A DNA stretch of 64,000 bases from Plectonema cf. radiosum LEGE 06105 (GCF_015207665.1 NZ_JADEWL010000002.1:1-64000); one strand, 5' to 3'; shown: positions 17,869-27,925, counted from the first letter of the stretch. The notes: generated by a model not told the origin, from the letters alone. Program-made: numbers and translations.

Positions 17869-18819
17869 TTAATTCAACCAAGGACGACTAATTTCATCTA
17901 ACTGAATAACTTCATCATCGCTTAATTTCCACCCTAAAGCACCAGCATTTTGTTTGACTTGTTCTGCTGTTTTGACTCCAGAAATGGGAATTACATTACC
18001 TTGAGCAATTAACCAGTTGAGAGCTACTTGTGCGGGAGTACGATTGTATTTTTCGCCAATAGTTCGTAATAATGATATAACTGGCTCAATTTTTTGTAAA
18101 TTGTCTTTATTAAATCGCGGGTCTATTTTTCTGGCACCAGTCGGATTTATATTACTATCCGTGGCATATTTCCCTGTAAGTAATCCTTGAGCTAAAGGAC
18201 TATATGCCAAAATTGTTATACCTAATTGTTTTGCTGTGGTAATAATTCCTTGGGTTTCAACTTGACGAGTTAATAAAGAATAACGCACCTGATTAACTGC
18301 TAAAGAGATGCCGCGACGAGCTAAAATTTGGTGTGCTTCTTGCATTTGACTTTGGGAATAATTACTCACACCAATTGCTTTAATTCTACCTTTTTCCACC
18401 TCCGTGGCTAAAGCATTCATCAATGTTTCTTGGCTCATAAAAAAAGTAAAAGGCCAATGTACTTGATACAATGCAACTTGTTCTAATTGGAGACGCTTCA
18501 GACTTTCGGTTAATGCATCGCTAACAGATTGAGCCGAAAATCGCCAAGGTAAAGGACCAAACTTAGTGGCAATTTGTACCTGTTTGTCCGTTTTTTTAAT
18601 AAACTTTCCCAGCAATTCTTCTGAAAGTCCTAACCCGTAGACTTCCGCAGTATCAAAAAACGTAATACCCGCTTCAATTGCAGCATTAAAAGCTTGTTCT
18701 ACTTGTTCTGAACCGTAATCATTGCCATAATTCCAAAATAGTTTATCACCCCAAGCCCAAGTACCCAGACACAAAGGGGTAACTGATATTGCATTTTGTC
18801 CTAATGTGATGCTTTCCAC
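17869..18819 (-). CDS. aldo/keto reductase
   Basis: A 316-residue NADP(H)-dependent oxidoreductase with the (beta/alpha)8 AKR fold. The catalytic tetrad is intact: Asp56 (FFDTAEVYG), Tyr61, Lys86 (IATKFGP) and His121 (YQVHWP). GVSNYS (about 151-156) and the late VIPISGVKTAEQVKQNAGALGW cofactor-binding segment are also typical. The substrate is unknown. The gene stands alone, convergent with the helicase. Confidence 0.94.
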   Translation of the reverse strand: MESITLGQNAISVTPLCLGTWAWGDKLFWNYGNDYGSEQVEQAFNAAIEAGITFFDTAEVYGLGLSEELLGKFIKKTDKQVQIATKFGPLPWRFSAQSVSDALTESLKRLQLEQVALYQVHWPFTFFMSQETLMNALATEVEKGRIKAIGVSNYSQSQMQEAHQILARRGISLAVNQVRYSLLTRQVETQGIITTAKQLGITILAYSPLAQGLLTGKYATDSNINPTGARKIDPRFNKDNLQKIEPVISLLRTIGEKYNRTPAQVALNWLIAQGNVIPISGVKTAEQVKQNAGALGWKLSDDEVIQLDEISRPWLN

Positions 18820-19018
18820 TGTTACTTAAATATTTTGATAATTTTGATAATACTTTATATCTAAGTGTAGCGCTGTTAATGATATTGAAAGCTTTCTTGA
18901 TCAATAGTTAGTGAGATAATAGCAGAGTAGCTACCGATTAAATTAGATAATTGTGTCAGTCTAATTGTAGTGACTTCCACTAATCATTGATATTTTTACA
19001 TTTAAATAGTAAATACTT

Positions 19019-20503
19019 ATGACAAGTAGCAATTCTCTACCCAATCCAGAATCCAATAACTCCGAACAAATCAAATCTCTTCCTCGAATCAATATTTTAA
19101 CCATGTTCCGTTTGGGTTTATTTCAAATGGGACTGGGGATTATGTCCCTGCTGACATTGGGAGTACTTAATCGAGTTATGATTGACGAACTTAAGGTTTT
19201 GCCCTTGATTGCAGCAGGTGCGATCGCCATGTACCAGTTTGTCAGTCCAGTACGAATCTGGTTTGGTCAGATGTCCGATACGAAACCGATTAAGGGCTAT
19301 CATCGTTCTGGGTATGTATGGATTGGTGCAGTTTTTTTTACTATTCTTTCTTTTGTAGCGCTACAAGTTGTGTGGCAGTTGGGCTATAGCTTACAAGCAA
19401 GTGGATGGAGTTTTCAAACCTCCGGTTGGGCTGGAATACTAGCATTAATTTTTGCACTTTACGGTTTAGCTCTCAGTGCTAGTTCTACACCTTTTACGGC
19501 ATTATTAGTAGATGTAACTGACGAAGACAACCGTTCTCAATTGATTGGGGTTGTGTGGTCAATGTTGATGGTTGGGATTGTGATTGGTGCGATTATCAGT
19601 TCTAGATTGCTAGAAACACCAGAAATTTGCGGCTCTGCTATTTTATCTTACGACCCTTCTCAAACTGGAAAAGTAGCGAATATATCGCAATTAAAAGCTA
19701 CAATTAACCCCGTATTTATAATTATGCCAGCGTTAGTTTTCGGGCTATGTATTTTGGCAACATTCGGGGTAGAAAAAAAATATTCTCGTTACTCTTTACG
19801 TTCGCAAGTTGTAGAAAGAGAAGACCAAATAAGTTTAAAAAAAGCCTTCAGAATTCTGACTGCTAGCCGTCAAACTGGATTATTTTTCAGTTTTTTGCTG
19901 GTATTAACTATCAGTCTTTTTATGCAAGATTCAATTTTAGAACCTTATGGTGGAGAAGTGTTTGGAATGTGTATTGCTGAAACCACCAGATTAAACATTC
20001 CTTTTGGAATTGGTACTTTAATTGGAATTGCTTCGACGGGCTTTTTATTAGTACCACGTTTAGGGAAGAAAAATACAACTAAATTTGGATGTATCAGTGC
20101 AGCACTCTGCAATGGTTTAATTATTATGGCTGGATTTAGTGGTAGTAAAACTTTGTTAATGGGTAGTTTGTTGTTCTTCGGTTTAGCATCTGGAATGCTG
20201 ACAGCAGGGGCTACTAGTTTGATGTTAGATTTAACAGCAGCGGAAACTGCGGGAACCTTTATAGGTGCTTGGGGATTAGCGCAAGCAATGGCAAGAGGTT
20301 CGGCAACGGTACTTGGTGGAGGATTTTTAAATTTAGGAAAAAAGCTGTTTGAATTACCAGTAATGGCTTATGGATTAGTGTTTTTTCTACAAGGAATTGG
20401 AATGATTTTTGCGATTTTATTATTGGGTAGAATTAACGTTAAAGAATTTCAAAAAAACGCTAAGTTGGCAATTAGTTCAATTTTAGAAAATGAATTAGAT
20501 TAA
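19019..20503 (+). CDS. PucC/BCH-family MFS transporter
   Basis: A 494-residue, 12-helix membrane protein of the BCH1/PucC (LhaA) branch of the major facilitator superfamily. The branch pattern is clear: FRLGLFQMGLGIMSLLTLGVLNRVMI at the first helix, then PVRIWFGQMSDTKPIKGYHRSGYVWIG, and GTFIGAWGLAQAMARG near 415. Family members in phototrophs act in (bacterio)chlorophyll delivery or light-harvesting complex assembly; the cyanobacterial role is less clear. The start follows AT-rich DNA without a strong ribosome-binding site. Confidence 0.9.
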   Translation: MTSSNSLPNPESNNSEQIKSLPRINILTMFRLGLFQMGLGIMSLLTLGVLNRVMIDELKVLPLIAAGAIAMYQFVSPVRIWFGQMSDTKPIKGYHRSGYVWIGAVFFTILSFVALQVVWQLGYSLQASGWSFQTSGWAGILALIFALYGLALSASSTPFTALLVDVTDEDNRSQLIGVVWSMLMVGIVIGAIISSRLLETPEICGSAILSYDPSQTGKVANISQLKATINPVFIIMPALVFGLCILATFGVEKKYSRYSLRSQVVEREDQISLKKAFRILTASRQTGLFFSFLLVLTISLFMQDSILEPYGGEVFGMCIAETTRLNIPFGIGTLIGIASTGFLLVPRLGKKNTTKFGCISAALCNGLIIMAGFSGSKTLLMGSLLFFGLASGMLTAGATSLMLDLTAAETAGTFIGAWGLAQAMARGSATVLGGGFLNLGKKLFELPVMAYGLVFFLQGIGMIFAILLLGRINVKEFQKNAKLAISSILENELD

Positions 20504-20507
20504 ATTA

Positions 20508-20560
20508 GTGGACAATTGACAGTGGACAGTGGACAGTGGACAGTTGACAGTTGACAGTTC
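20508..20560. repeat. GGACAGT/TGACAGT heptamer STRR
   Basis: About six copies of (T/G)GACAGT just after the PucC-family gene, changing from GGACAGT to TGACAGT within the array. Confidence 0.88.
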
Positions 20561-20588
20561 ATTGAATTATTGGTAGTGGTTGCGTTTC

Positions 20589-20634
20589 CTTTAACCTTTA
20601 GCCTTTAACCTTTAACCTTTAACCTTTAACCTTC
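20589..20634. repeat. CCTTTAA heptamer STRR
   Basis: Six copies of CCTTTAA/CCTTTAG run into the ATG of the IMPase-like gene at 20635. Confidence 0.9.
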
Positions 20635-21429
20635 ATGAACGATTTGTGGAATAATATTTTAGAATTTTCTCAAAGTACTACTACTAGAATTGGAAAGCAA
20701 TTAATGCAAGATTTTGGTAGGGTACAAGCTGATAGTAAAGCTGATGGTAGTTTGGTGACGAAAGCGGATAAATGGGCTGATAATCAAATTCGAGATGCGA
20801 TTAGTACCCAATTTCCTAATCATGGTATTCTCAGCGAAGAAAATAATACGGTTTTTCCCGATAATGAATGGTGTTGGATAGTTGACCCTTTAGATGGTAC
20901 TACTAACTTTACAAGGGGAATTCCTATTTGGTGTATTTCTTTGGGGTTACTCTACAAAGGTAGCCCTGTATTTGGCTATGTTTACGCACCACCAACTGAT
21001 GAAGCTTTTTATGGATATTGGCAAGGTGATTCTGAATTAAGTTTACCTTCAGGAGCATTTTGCAATCATCGTCCAATCAAAACCAGTGACGATAATATAA
21101 GTAAAAATCATTTTTTCAATGTATGTTCTCGCAGCACGTCGGTAATTAATTCAGATTTTCCCTGTAAAATAAGAATGCTAGGTGTTGCTAGCTATAATTT
21201 CCTTACCATCGCTACAGGAGCGGTATTAGGTGCGATTGAAGGGACACCCAAAGTATGGGATATAGCCGGTGCTTGGGTAATTTTACAAGCTGCTGGAGGT
21301 TGTTGGATATCTTTGAAATCCCAGCCTTTTCCTTTGGTAGTAGGTGAAGATTATAGTTCTAAATCTTTACCTACATTAGCTGTAAGTAAACCAGAATTAA
21401 TTAAGATTTTTAAACCTTTGGTGGATTAA
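20635..21429 (+). CDS. inositol monophosphatase family protein
   Basis: A 264-residue Mg-dependent sugar phosphatase of the IMPase fold. Metal sites are present: Glu68/Glu69 in ILSEEN, Asp84, Asp87, Gly88 and Thr89 in VDPLDGTTNF, and the distal WDIAGAW Asp near 209. Family members act on inositol-phosphate, histidinol-phosphate or PAP; the sequence does not decide which. The ATG follows immediately after a CCTTTAA heptamer array, so no Shine-Dalgarno sequence is present. Confidence 0.92.
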   Translation: MNDLWNNILEFSQSTTTRIGKQLMQDFGRVQADSKADGSLVTKADKWADNQIRDAISTQFPNHGILSEENNTVFPDNEWCWIVDPLDGTTNFTRGIPIWCISLGLLYKGSPVFGYVYAPPTDEAFYGYWQGDSELSLPSGAFCNHRPIKTSDDNISKNHFFNVCSRSTSVINSDFPCKIRMLGVASYNFLTIATGAVLGAIEGTPKVWDIAGAWVILQAAGGCWISLKSQPFPLVVGEDYSSKSLPTLAVSKPELIKIFKPLVD

Positions 21430-22006
21430 TTAGGTAATAGGGAATAGTTGTAGGTTCGCTTAGGCGTACAAAGAATGATAGTTTTTAACTAGAAATTAAT
21501 CTATGCGCCGTAATCCAACATCTTGGTGATTGTTCAAATTATTTGTAAAAAAATGTTGTGTTACGACAGAATAATCATAATTGACGTTGCTTGTTTAACT
21601 TATTTTCCTGTCTAACCCAACCTAGGAGCTAACATATTTGTAGTGCGAGCATCTTGCTCGCTATTAGACATCTCCGAGAAAGAATCTAGAAACGCAAGGG
21701 TTCGCCTCTCTACAAGGTTTCTGAATGACGCATATTTAATTTCCGGAGATGTTTATTAGTTAGCAAGCAAGATGCTCGCACTACCTTAAATCCACTAGAA
21801 TTAATAACATAAACCATTAAGAATTTATGCGTAAGTCCCGATCAAGTCCATATAATTAGTTATTATTCCCACATATGTACTAAAAACTAAAAATCCTTCT
21901 TCTCTTTATTCCCAATTACCAATTACCAATTACCAATTACCAATTACCCATTACCAATTACCAATTACCAATTACCCATTACCAATTACCAATTACCAAT
22001 TACCCA
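21430..22006. other. non-coding region rich in repeats
   Basis: Almost 580 bases between convergent genes. It contains a 145-base palindromic MITE-like element (21640-21784) and a long AATTACC array (21905-22009). I see no gene. Confidence 0.6.
21640..21784. mobile_element. MITE-like long palindrome
   Basis: Terminal arms GTAGTGCGAGCATCTTGCT (21640-) and the matching end at 21762-21784 pair over 23 bases with one mismatch. Inner arms ACATCTCCG/CGGAGATGT (21668-21676, 21744-21752) and AGAAAC/GTTTCT (21688-21693, 21717-21722) continue the palindrome toward the centre. No coding frame is inside. The layout fits a miniature inverted-repeat element or an RNA-folding repeat. Confidence 0.7.
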
Positions 22007-22009
22007 TTA
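21905..22009. repeat. AATTACC heptamer STRR
   Basis: About fourteen copies of AATTACC with some CATTACC variants, reaching the stop codon of the DevA-like gene. Confidence 0.92.
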
Positions 22010-22774
22010 CAAATAATTATCGGTAATTTCACCATCTTCCAAGAATGCCACATTGTCAGCAAAACTCTGAATTCGGGAATCGTGAGTTACCATGACAACG
22101 GTGCTTCCACCTTCTTTAGCTAAATTACAGAGTAATTCTATAACAGCTTGTCCGTTATGAGAATCGAGTGCGGCAGTTGGTTCATCTGCCATAATTAATT
22201 GGGGATTTCCTGCTAAAGCACGGGCGATCGCAATACGTTGTTTTTGTCCACCAGATAAGTCACGGGGAAGCAAATTGGCTTTATTGGCTAATCCTACCAT
22301 ATCCAATAACTCTAAAGCCTGATGAGTGGCGGATTTTCCCTTAATACCTTTAATTTCTAAAGCGACTTGCACATTTTCGACTGCATTTAAAGCACCAAAA
22401 AGGTTGAAGCCTTGAAAAATAAAACCAATATTGTCTCTTCTAAAGCGAGATAATTTTTTACGAGACATCCGCGTAATTTCCTCCCCCAAAAGATAGACTT
22501 TCCCATTCGTAGGAGTCAAAATTCCTGCCAAAATTGATAATAAAGTGGTTTTTCCCGAACCGGAATGTCCCATTAACAGTTGAATGGTACCCTTGCTCAC
22601 ATCCAAATCGATTCCTTTGAGTGCTACGTAGCGCTGTCTGCCAGATTGATATACCATTTCTATTCCTCTAGCAGAAATAGCAGAGGTTTTCAATTTACTT
22701 ACATCAGTAGATTGTGAATTATTCCAACTGTCTATTCTGTTCGTCACTATACATTGATTTTGAGAAATAGTCAT
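22007..22774 (-). CDS. DevA-type ABC transporter ATP-binding protein
   Basis: A 255-residue ABC ATPase with Walker A GHSGSGKTT, Q-loop FIFQGFNLF, signature LSGGQKQRIAIARAL, Walker B LIMADEPTAALD and the switch His in VTHDSRI. The sequence follows the MacB/LolD/DevA branch. It is encoded 123 bases behind the DevC-like permease on the same strand, so the two form an exporter. Known DevBCA systems export heterocyst glycolipids or other envelope material through TolC; the membrane-fusion partner DevB is missing here. An N-terminal extension of about 35 residues precedes the ABC domain. Confidence 0.88.
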   Translation of the reverse strand: MTISQNQCIVTNRIDSWNNSQSTDVSKLKTSAISARGIEMVYQSGRQRYVALKGIDLDVSKGTIQLLMGHSGSGKTTLLSILAGILTPTNGKVYLLGEEITRMSRKKLSRFRRDNIGFIFQGFNLFGALNAVENVQVALEIKGIKGKSATHQALELLDMVGLANKANLLPRDLSGGQKQRIAIARALAGNPQLIMADEPTAALDSHNGQAVIELLCNLAKEGGSTVVMVTHDSRIQSFADNVAFLEDGEITDNYL

Positions 22775-22897
22775 TTCTTTTAGGGAAGGATATTAATTTT
22801 TAGGCTTTGTACAAGGAAGAGGTAAAATTACTTATAAGTTTTTCAGATGAGAACAAAAATTCACTCTTAAGATAGAACAGTTTACTTAGGAAAAATA

Positions 22898-24148
22898 CTA
22901 TGCTTTGAATACAATTGCCGGATCAACTTTGCTGACTTTCTGAATTGCAAATAAAGCTGAACCCACGCACATCAATACAGTTACACCAAAAACTCCCACG
23001 GCTGTGAATGGAGTAATTAAAATTACGATGCCTTGAGTTGCTAGTGTCCAAGCTCCTAACCCCCAACAAAGCAACATTCCGGGAATATAGCCAAGAATTG
23101 CCATCCACAAAGCCTGCTCGATGATAATGCCGTATATGACTCTATTGGACGCTCCCATTGCTTTGAGTGTTCCAAATTCTTTGAGATGGTCGGCAACTGC
23201 TGAGTATAATATCTGACCGACTATTACGACTCCAACAACTATACCGACAGCGGCACCCAAGCCTAAAATAAAACCGATTCCCGTTGACTGCTGCCAAAAT
23301 ACACGTATCTTTTGAGACAATTCTGCGGTGGTATATGCTTTAGTTTCAGGGAAGGTAGCTTCTAAACGTTTTTTGAGTTGGGGGATATTTTCACCGGGTT
23401 GTGCTTGAATTAACACGTAAGAAATGGGAGTATTTAAGCTTAATGTTGGTGGTGGTTCATTGGCAGATTGTTGTTTTTGAGCATTAGTATCTTTTTGGTA
23501 AACGTTTCGACATTGCAGTTCTTCTCCAACCCAGGTACAGTTAACATTCGTCGTCACGCTAGCATTAGCGTAAGCGTTGGCTGTTTCTAAGGAAGTAAAC
23601 AGGACGGAACTTGAAACAACTGACTGGGTATTTTGGGTGAATCCGACTACCTGTACTGGTAAGGAGCCAACTTGAGCGGTATCTCCAATTTGTTTGACTT
23701 TGAGAGACTTCAAGTTGCTTTGATCAACAATTACCGTATAAGGGTTTCTCAGAGATTTTACATCACCTTCAACCATCTCTCCGGGTACAAATAGTTGTCC
23801 TGTGGGAGGAAATCCGAATACTTTGACTACATTGAGTTTTCCATTGGGTACATTCCATCTAGCAGAACCTTGGAGTAAAGCTTCGGCTCGTTTTACACCA
23901 TCAACTTTTCTCGCTCTAACGGCATAATCGAATAGAAGTTGTTGAGTTAGTTCGAGGTGTACCATCTTATCGGATGCTAACCAGATATCGGCTCGAGAAT
24001 TTTCTACTAAAGTTACGGTAGAACGAATCACCCCATTGAAGACTCCAGTTTGGATAGTCACTAAGCTAACAGCAAACATAATTCCGGCTTGAGCAACTAA
24101 AAACCGAGGAATATCTTCAAATAAGTTTTTGCGAGCAATAGAAACCAT
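22898..24148 (-). CDS. DevC-type ABC transporter permease
   Basis: A MacB-like permease of about 416 residues. It has an N-terminal membrane helix (IARKNLFEDIPRFLVAQAGIMFAVSLVTIQTG), a large periplasmic domain (about 45-275) and three C-terminal helices in an FtsX-type domain (GIGFILGLGAAVGIVVGVVIVGQIL onward). I start at the ATG at 24148 (MVSIARKN); the frame extends five codons to a TTG. It is the first gene of the pair with the DevA-like ATPase. The periplasmic domain contains a Gln/Asn-rich insertion near 220-235. The substrate is unknown. Confidence 0.9.
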   Translation of the reverse strand: MVSIARKNLFEDIPRFLVAQAGIMFAVSLVTIQTGVFNGVIRSTVTLVENSRADIWLASDKMVHLELTQQLLFDYAVRARKVDGVKRAEALLQGSARWNVPNGKLNVVKVFGFPPTGQLFVPGEMVEGDVKSLRNPYTVIVDQSNLKSLKVKQIGDTAQVGSLPVQVVGFTQNTQSVVSSSVLFTSLETANAYANASVTTNVNCTWVGEELQCRNVYQKDTNAQKQQSANEPPPTLSLNTPISYVLIQAQPGENIPQLKKRLEATFPETKAYTTAELSQKIRVFWQQSTGIGFILGLGAAVGIVVGVVIVGQILYSAVADHLKEFGTLKAMGASNRVIYGIIIEQALWMAILGYIPGMLLCWGLGAWTLATQGIVILITPFTAVGVFGVTVLMCVGSALFAIQKVSKVDPAIVFKA

Positions 24149-24973
24149 GAACAGAATTACCAAGAGAATTTATTTGATTTGCAACTTATACCCTAAATTA
24201 GATTTTAGATTCTAAAAAAGCTTTTAAGATTCCATCTGTCCCCATTATTTTTGATGCTTGGTATTATTTTTCCCCGTTAATTGATGCAATTTTAGTAATA
24301 CTTAAGTAAGTAGGCATAAATAATTCATAAATAATTATCGTTGTGTAGCATACAAGGTAAACTTGGCTCAAAACTTTACCTCTAATCCCTACTCTCTACT
24401 CATAACAAGAATTTTGAACGCCTATCTACTTAGGGGTGGGAATTGATTTAAGATGCAGATTTTTTGAATTTTAGATTTCATCTTATATTTCATGAAAATT
24501 TCTCCTAAAAAATGGTTTTAATCGGTGTTAAAGTAAATATCTCTAAATAAATTCACCAATATAACAGCAACATTTTCCTCAAAGAATGCCTATTATAAAT
24601 GAATTCAAGCACTTGAGAATATGGAACTTTTTGATAATTTTCAAGTCTAGCGGATAAAATATTTTATCTCACAGACTTGATGTCAATTTAAAATCCCTGC
24701 ATCCAAAATTTATTGACTGTAGGTTAAATTGCAAAAGTTCCGGAGATTAATACACCATGCACGAAAACCGATAAAATATTCGTACATATGTACGCTATGC
24801 GTGAAACTACTTAAAATATCATAAGTTCTTTTATTGTAGATTAGCTCTCTCGACAGACCGCAATATGAGTAGTAATATCTTCCTCACTTTAGAACTTTAG
24901 TTAGTTTTAAATAGTTTTGTAAAGTCGCTTCAAGGATTGTTTATATTTACTTAATAATTAGTGTGGAGGTGAA
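24149..24973. other. divergent intergenic region before the GH3 gene
   Basis: About 820 AT-rich bases. It should hold the promoters of devC-like (leftward) and the GH3 gene (rightward). A perfect 12-base palindrome GTACATATGTAC is at 24782-24793. I see no coding frame, structured RNA or tandem repeat. Confidence 0.45.
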
Positions 24974-26647
24974 ATGGTAAATTTTACATTAGCGTTACTT
25001 ACTAATGCAGCAAGATTATCCAAAGCAAATTTTGTACGCAAGACTCGTAAAACTGCCTTTGTTCAAGAGCAATTTTTGCTGTCGCTGCTTAATGCTTATC
25101 AAGAAACCGAATTTGGACAAGAGTATCGGTTTGCAGAAATTAAAAGTGTCGATCAGTTCCGAGAACGTCTACCAATTTTACCTTACAGCAGCTACGAACC
25201 TTACTTAGAGCGTATTGCCAAGGGAGAGCCAAATATTCTCACGCCCAACCCCGTTATTTACCTGAATTTAACAAGCGGTTCCACTGGTAAACAAAAATTG
25301 ATCCCAGTCACCCAACAATCCCGTAAAATCTTGAATCGTAATAATCAGGTTAGTATTGGTTTTGCTGCTGAAGCCGCGCAAAAACGGGGTTTACCGATTG
25401 GTACAATACTTTTAACAAGTTCGGTACAATTATACGGACGTACCAGCGGTGGAATTGATTATGGCCCGGTTAGCGTTGGTGATTTACGTCTGAACAGTTT
25501 TCTTTATCAGCAAGTATTTGCGCTTCCTTATGAAGCATTGCAGCCACAAGATAATTTAGCACGTCATTACGTTTGTTTGCTTTTTGCTTTAAAAAATCCG
25601 TCTTTGAGGATTATCGCTGCCAATTTCCCGGTTTTAGCACTACAACTGTGTCAGTATTTGGAATCTCAAGCTTTAGAACTAATTGAAGATTTAGAACAAG
25701 GAACTATTGCTCCCTGGTTGAATTTGAAACCGGAATTACGAGCAAAATTAGAAAATAAATTATCTCCATCCCCGAAACGAGCTGCTCAATTACGTCAGAT
25801 TTTACAAGACGAAGGAAGACTTACACCAAAATTAGTTTGGCCAAATTTGTCATTCATTACTACTGCTCGTGGTGGAACATCCGATTTTTATCTGCAAAAA
25901 TTTCCCGAATATTTTGGTGATACCCCAATTTTTGGCGGAGTTTATTCTTCTGCGGAAGGTACTTTTGGCATTTATCCCGACTTTAATCATGATGGAGCCA
26001 TTTTAGCGATTCAAACTGGTTTCTTTGAATTTATTCCCGAAGAGGAATGGGGTGTTTCCCAACCAAAAACACTTTTAGCTCATCAAGTAGAAGTGGGAAA
26101 ATATTATCGTATTTTGTTGTCTAACTATAGCGGTTTGTATCGTTACGATATTGGGGATGTAGTAGAAGTTGTCGGCTGGTACCAAAAAACTCCTTTAATT
26201 ACATTCCGACATCGTAAGGGAGGTGTGTTATCCTCAACAACAGAAAAAACCTCCGAATTTCACGTTACTCAGGTAATGCAGCAGTTAGAAAAGAAATTTA
26301 ATTTATCTTTAGAAAACTTTTGTATTACTTTATCTGAAGATGGAATTCCTCCTCATTATTTAGTAAATATTGAATTAGCATCGGGTCATAGTCTTAATAA
26401 TCCTCAACAATTTATCATTGAGTTCGACCGTTTGTTACAAGAAATTCATATTTCTTATGCAGCTAAAAGACCAAATCCAATACCATCACCCAGGCTAAGA
26501 ATTATGGCTGCGGGAAGTTTTGCGACTATTCGACAGCGGCTTTTAAACACAGGAATTCCGGCTTCGCAATTAAAATTTCCTCATCTAAGCGACGATAGAC
26601 AATTTCTCGCTGGATTAACTGTTGAGAAAGAAATAACTCTAGTATAA
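24974..26647 (+). CDS. GH3-family acyl-adenylate/amido synthetase
   Basis: A 557-residue member of the GH3 branch of the adenylate-forming superfamily, which activates a carboxylic acid with ATP and joins it to an amino acid or amine. The ATP-binding loop YLNLTSGSTGKQKLIPVT is near 95-113. Later family blocks are TARGGTSDFYLQKFPEYFG, GGVYSSAEGTFGI, and the acid-binding YRYDIGDVVEVVG with FRHRKGG near 400-420. A strong GGAGGTG ribosome-binding site precedes the ATG. It is the first gene of a group of tailoring-type enzymes, so a role in a small-molecule pathway is likely but inferred. The substrate cannot be read. Confidence 0.92.
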   Translation: MVNFTLALLTNAARLSKANFVRKTRKTAFVQEQFLLSLLNAYQETEFGQEYRFAEIKSVDQFRERLPILPYSSYEPYLERIAKGEPNILTPNPVIYLNLTSGSTGKQKLIPVTQQSRKILNRNNQVSIGFAAEAAQKRGLPIGTILLTSSVQLYGRTSGGIDYGPVSVGDLRLNSFLYQQVFALPYEALQPQDNLARHYVCLLFALKNPSLRIIAANFPVLALQLCQYLESQALELIEDLEQGTIAPWLNLKPELRAKLENKLSPSPKRAAQLRQILQDEGRLTPKLVWPNLSFITTARGGTSDFYLQKFPEYFGDTPIFGGVYSSAEGTFGIYPDFNHDGAILAIQTGFFEFIPEEEWGVSQPKTLLAHQVEVGKYYRILLSNYSGLYRYDIGDVVEVVGWYQKTPLITFRHRKGGVLSSTTEKTSEFHVTQVMQQLEKKFNLSLENFCITLSEDGIPPHYLVNIELASGHSLNNPQQFIIEFDRLLQEIHISYAAKRPNPIPSPRLRIMAAGSFATIRQRLLNTGIPASQLKFPHLSDDRQFLAGLTVEKEITLV

Positions 26648-26898
26648 ATTAATAATGAATAACAATTTAATGTCATCTTTATGAGGAAAATATTGTAAAT
26701 TAAAATAGTATTGGTAGACGATAAAAAAATGTGACTTATCCTACCAATTACTTATAGATAACAATCGATTAATGATTGTTTAAAAAATAGTTAATTTGTC
26801 GATTGTTAATTAAGAAAAATAAAATCAACTAAAATTAAATAAAATTAAACTAAATTAATTTTATTTAACCTTACTTGTTAATTTAAATAAATAGAAAA

Positions 26899-27873
26899 AT
26901 GAGGACACCATCACAAGAGAAGCATCTATCAGCAACTGAGAGCAAAAAGCAAATTGCAAGGGTTGATGGAAATACTTTAACTCCAGAGATTTTTGCAACA
27001 AAATATCAAAAATATGGTATCCCAGTTGTAATTACTGGTTTACTAGATTCCGACGAACTTAATTGGGATTTAGACTATTTACGCAAAAAATTGGGACAAA
27101 AAAAGTTTCCGGTTAGATTTTACGGACGTGAAAGATATCAGCAAGACAAGCGAAACTGGGAAAATATGGGAAGTGGGGTAGAATCACGCACTATACCTTT
27201 TAGCGACTATGCTGAAAAACTGTTAAGTGGAGAAGCTGATGAAAAAGATATTTATTTAGGTAAATGCTCCCTCACAAATACTCCCCTTGCAGATAACCCT
27301 AGTTTTGAGCGTTTAGAATCGCAACTTGGTTTGAGCATACCCGTAACTCCTTTAAATCTTTGGCTTGGTTTGGGGGGACATACAACTTGTCTGCACTGCG
27401 ATGCCTTTGATGGTACTTTAATTCAACTCTATGGAGCTAAGAAACTGATTCTGTTTCCACCCAATCAATTATATAATCTATATCCTTTTTCACTATTAAA
27501 TAATTTAATTTATGGGTTCAAACGACGAGCTTCTTACAGTCAGGTATATCCCCAAAAACCTGATTTTCAAGCCTTTCCTAAATTCAAAAAAGCACTTTCC
27601 CAATCTTACGAACTAGTTCTTAATCAAAGAGAGATTCTCTACATACCTGTAGGATGGTGGCATGAAGTTACTTGTTTGGGTGATGGAGTAGTGTGTTCGG
27701 TAAATCGTTTTTGGCGAGTATTGCCTATTTACCGTTCGTTTTTTTCCTGGAATAAATGGCGTATTCATTTATCTAGTATATTAGCGATACCTCATTTTTT
27801 TGCGATTGGGTTAACAAATATTATCGGTAAAAATAGAACAGAAAATCTCAAACGATTATTGCAAAGACTTTAA
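26899..27873 (+). CDS. cupin-8/JmjC-like Fe(II)/2-oxoglutarate-dependent hydroxylase
   Basis: A 324-residue JmjC-like protein. Iron ligands fit His166 and Asp168 (HCD in GLGGHTTCLHCDAFDG) and His255 (YIPVGWWHEV), with the 2-oxoglutarate side in GAKKLILFPP. Its N-terminus has the IPVVITGLLD block usual for the family. The C-terminal 40 residues are hydrophobic and may touch the membrane. Encoded 250 bases after the GH3 gene in the same direction and followed by an Asp/Asn-hydroxylase-like gene. Protein or small-molecule hydroxylation is possible. Confidence 0.88.
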   Translation: MRTPSQEKHLSATESKKQIARVDGNTLTPEIFATKYQKYGIPVVITGLLDSDELNWDLDYLRKKLGQKKFPVRFYGRERYQQDKRNWENMGSGVESRTIPFSDYAEKLLSGEADEKDIYLGKCSLTNTPLADNPSFERLESQLGLSIPVTPLNLWLGLGGHTTCLHCDAFDGTLIQLYGAKKLILFPPNQLYNLYPFSLLNNLIYGFKRRASYSQVYPQKPDFQAFPKFKKALSQSYELVLNQREILYIPVGWWHEVTCLGDGVVCSVNRFWRVLPIYRSFFSWNKWRIHLSSILAIPHFFAIGLTNIIGKNRTENLKRLLQRL

Positions 27874-27901
27874 TTAGTTAGGAGTTAAGAATTGGTTGTA
27901 G

Positions 27902-27925
27902 AGACGTAGCAATGCTACGTCTTTT
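27902..27925 (+). terminator. hairpin after the JmjC-like gene
   Basis: AGACGTAG-CAATG-CTACGTCT followed by TTTT. It may be an intrinsic terminator, although the same GACGTAGCAATGCTACGTC palindrome also occurs as a dispersed repeat in cyanobacteria. Confidence 0.5.

Noticed and set aside
24782-24793. GTACATATGTAC considered as an NtcA site
   Set aside because: NtcA needs GTA-N8-TAC; this palindrome has only six bases between the half-sites.
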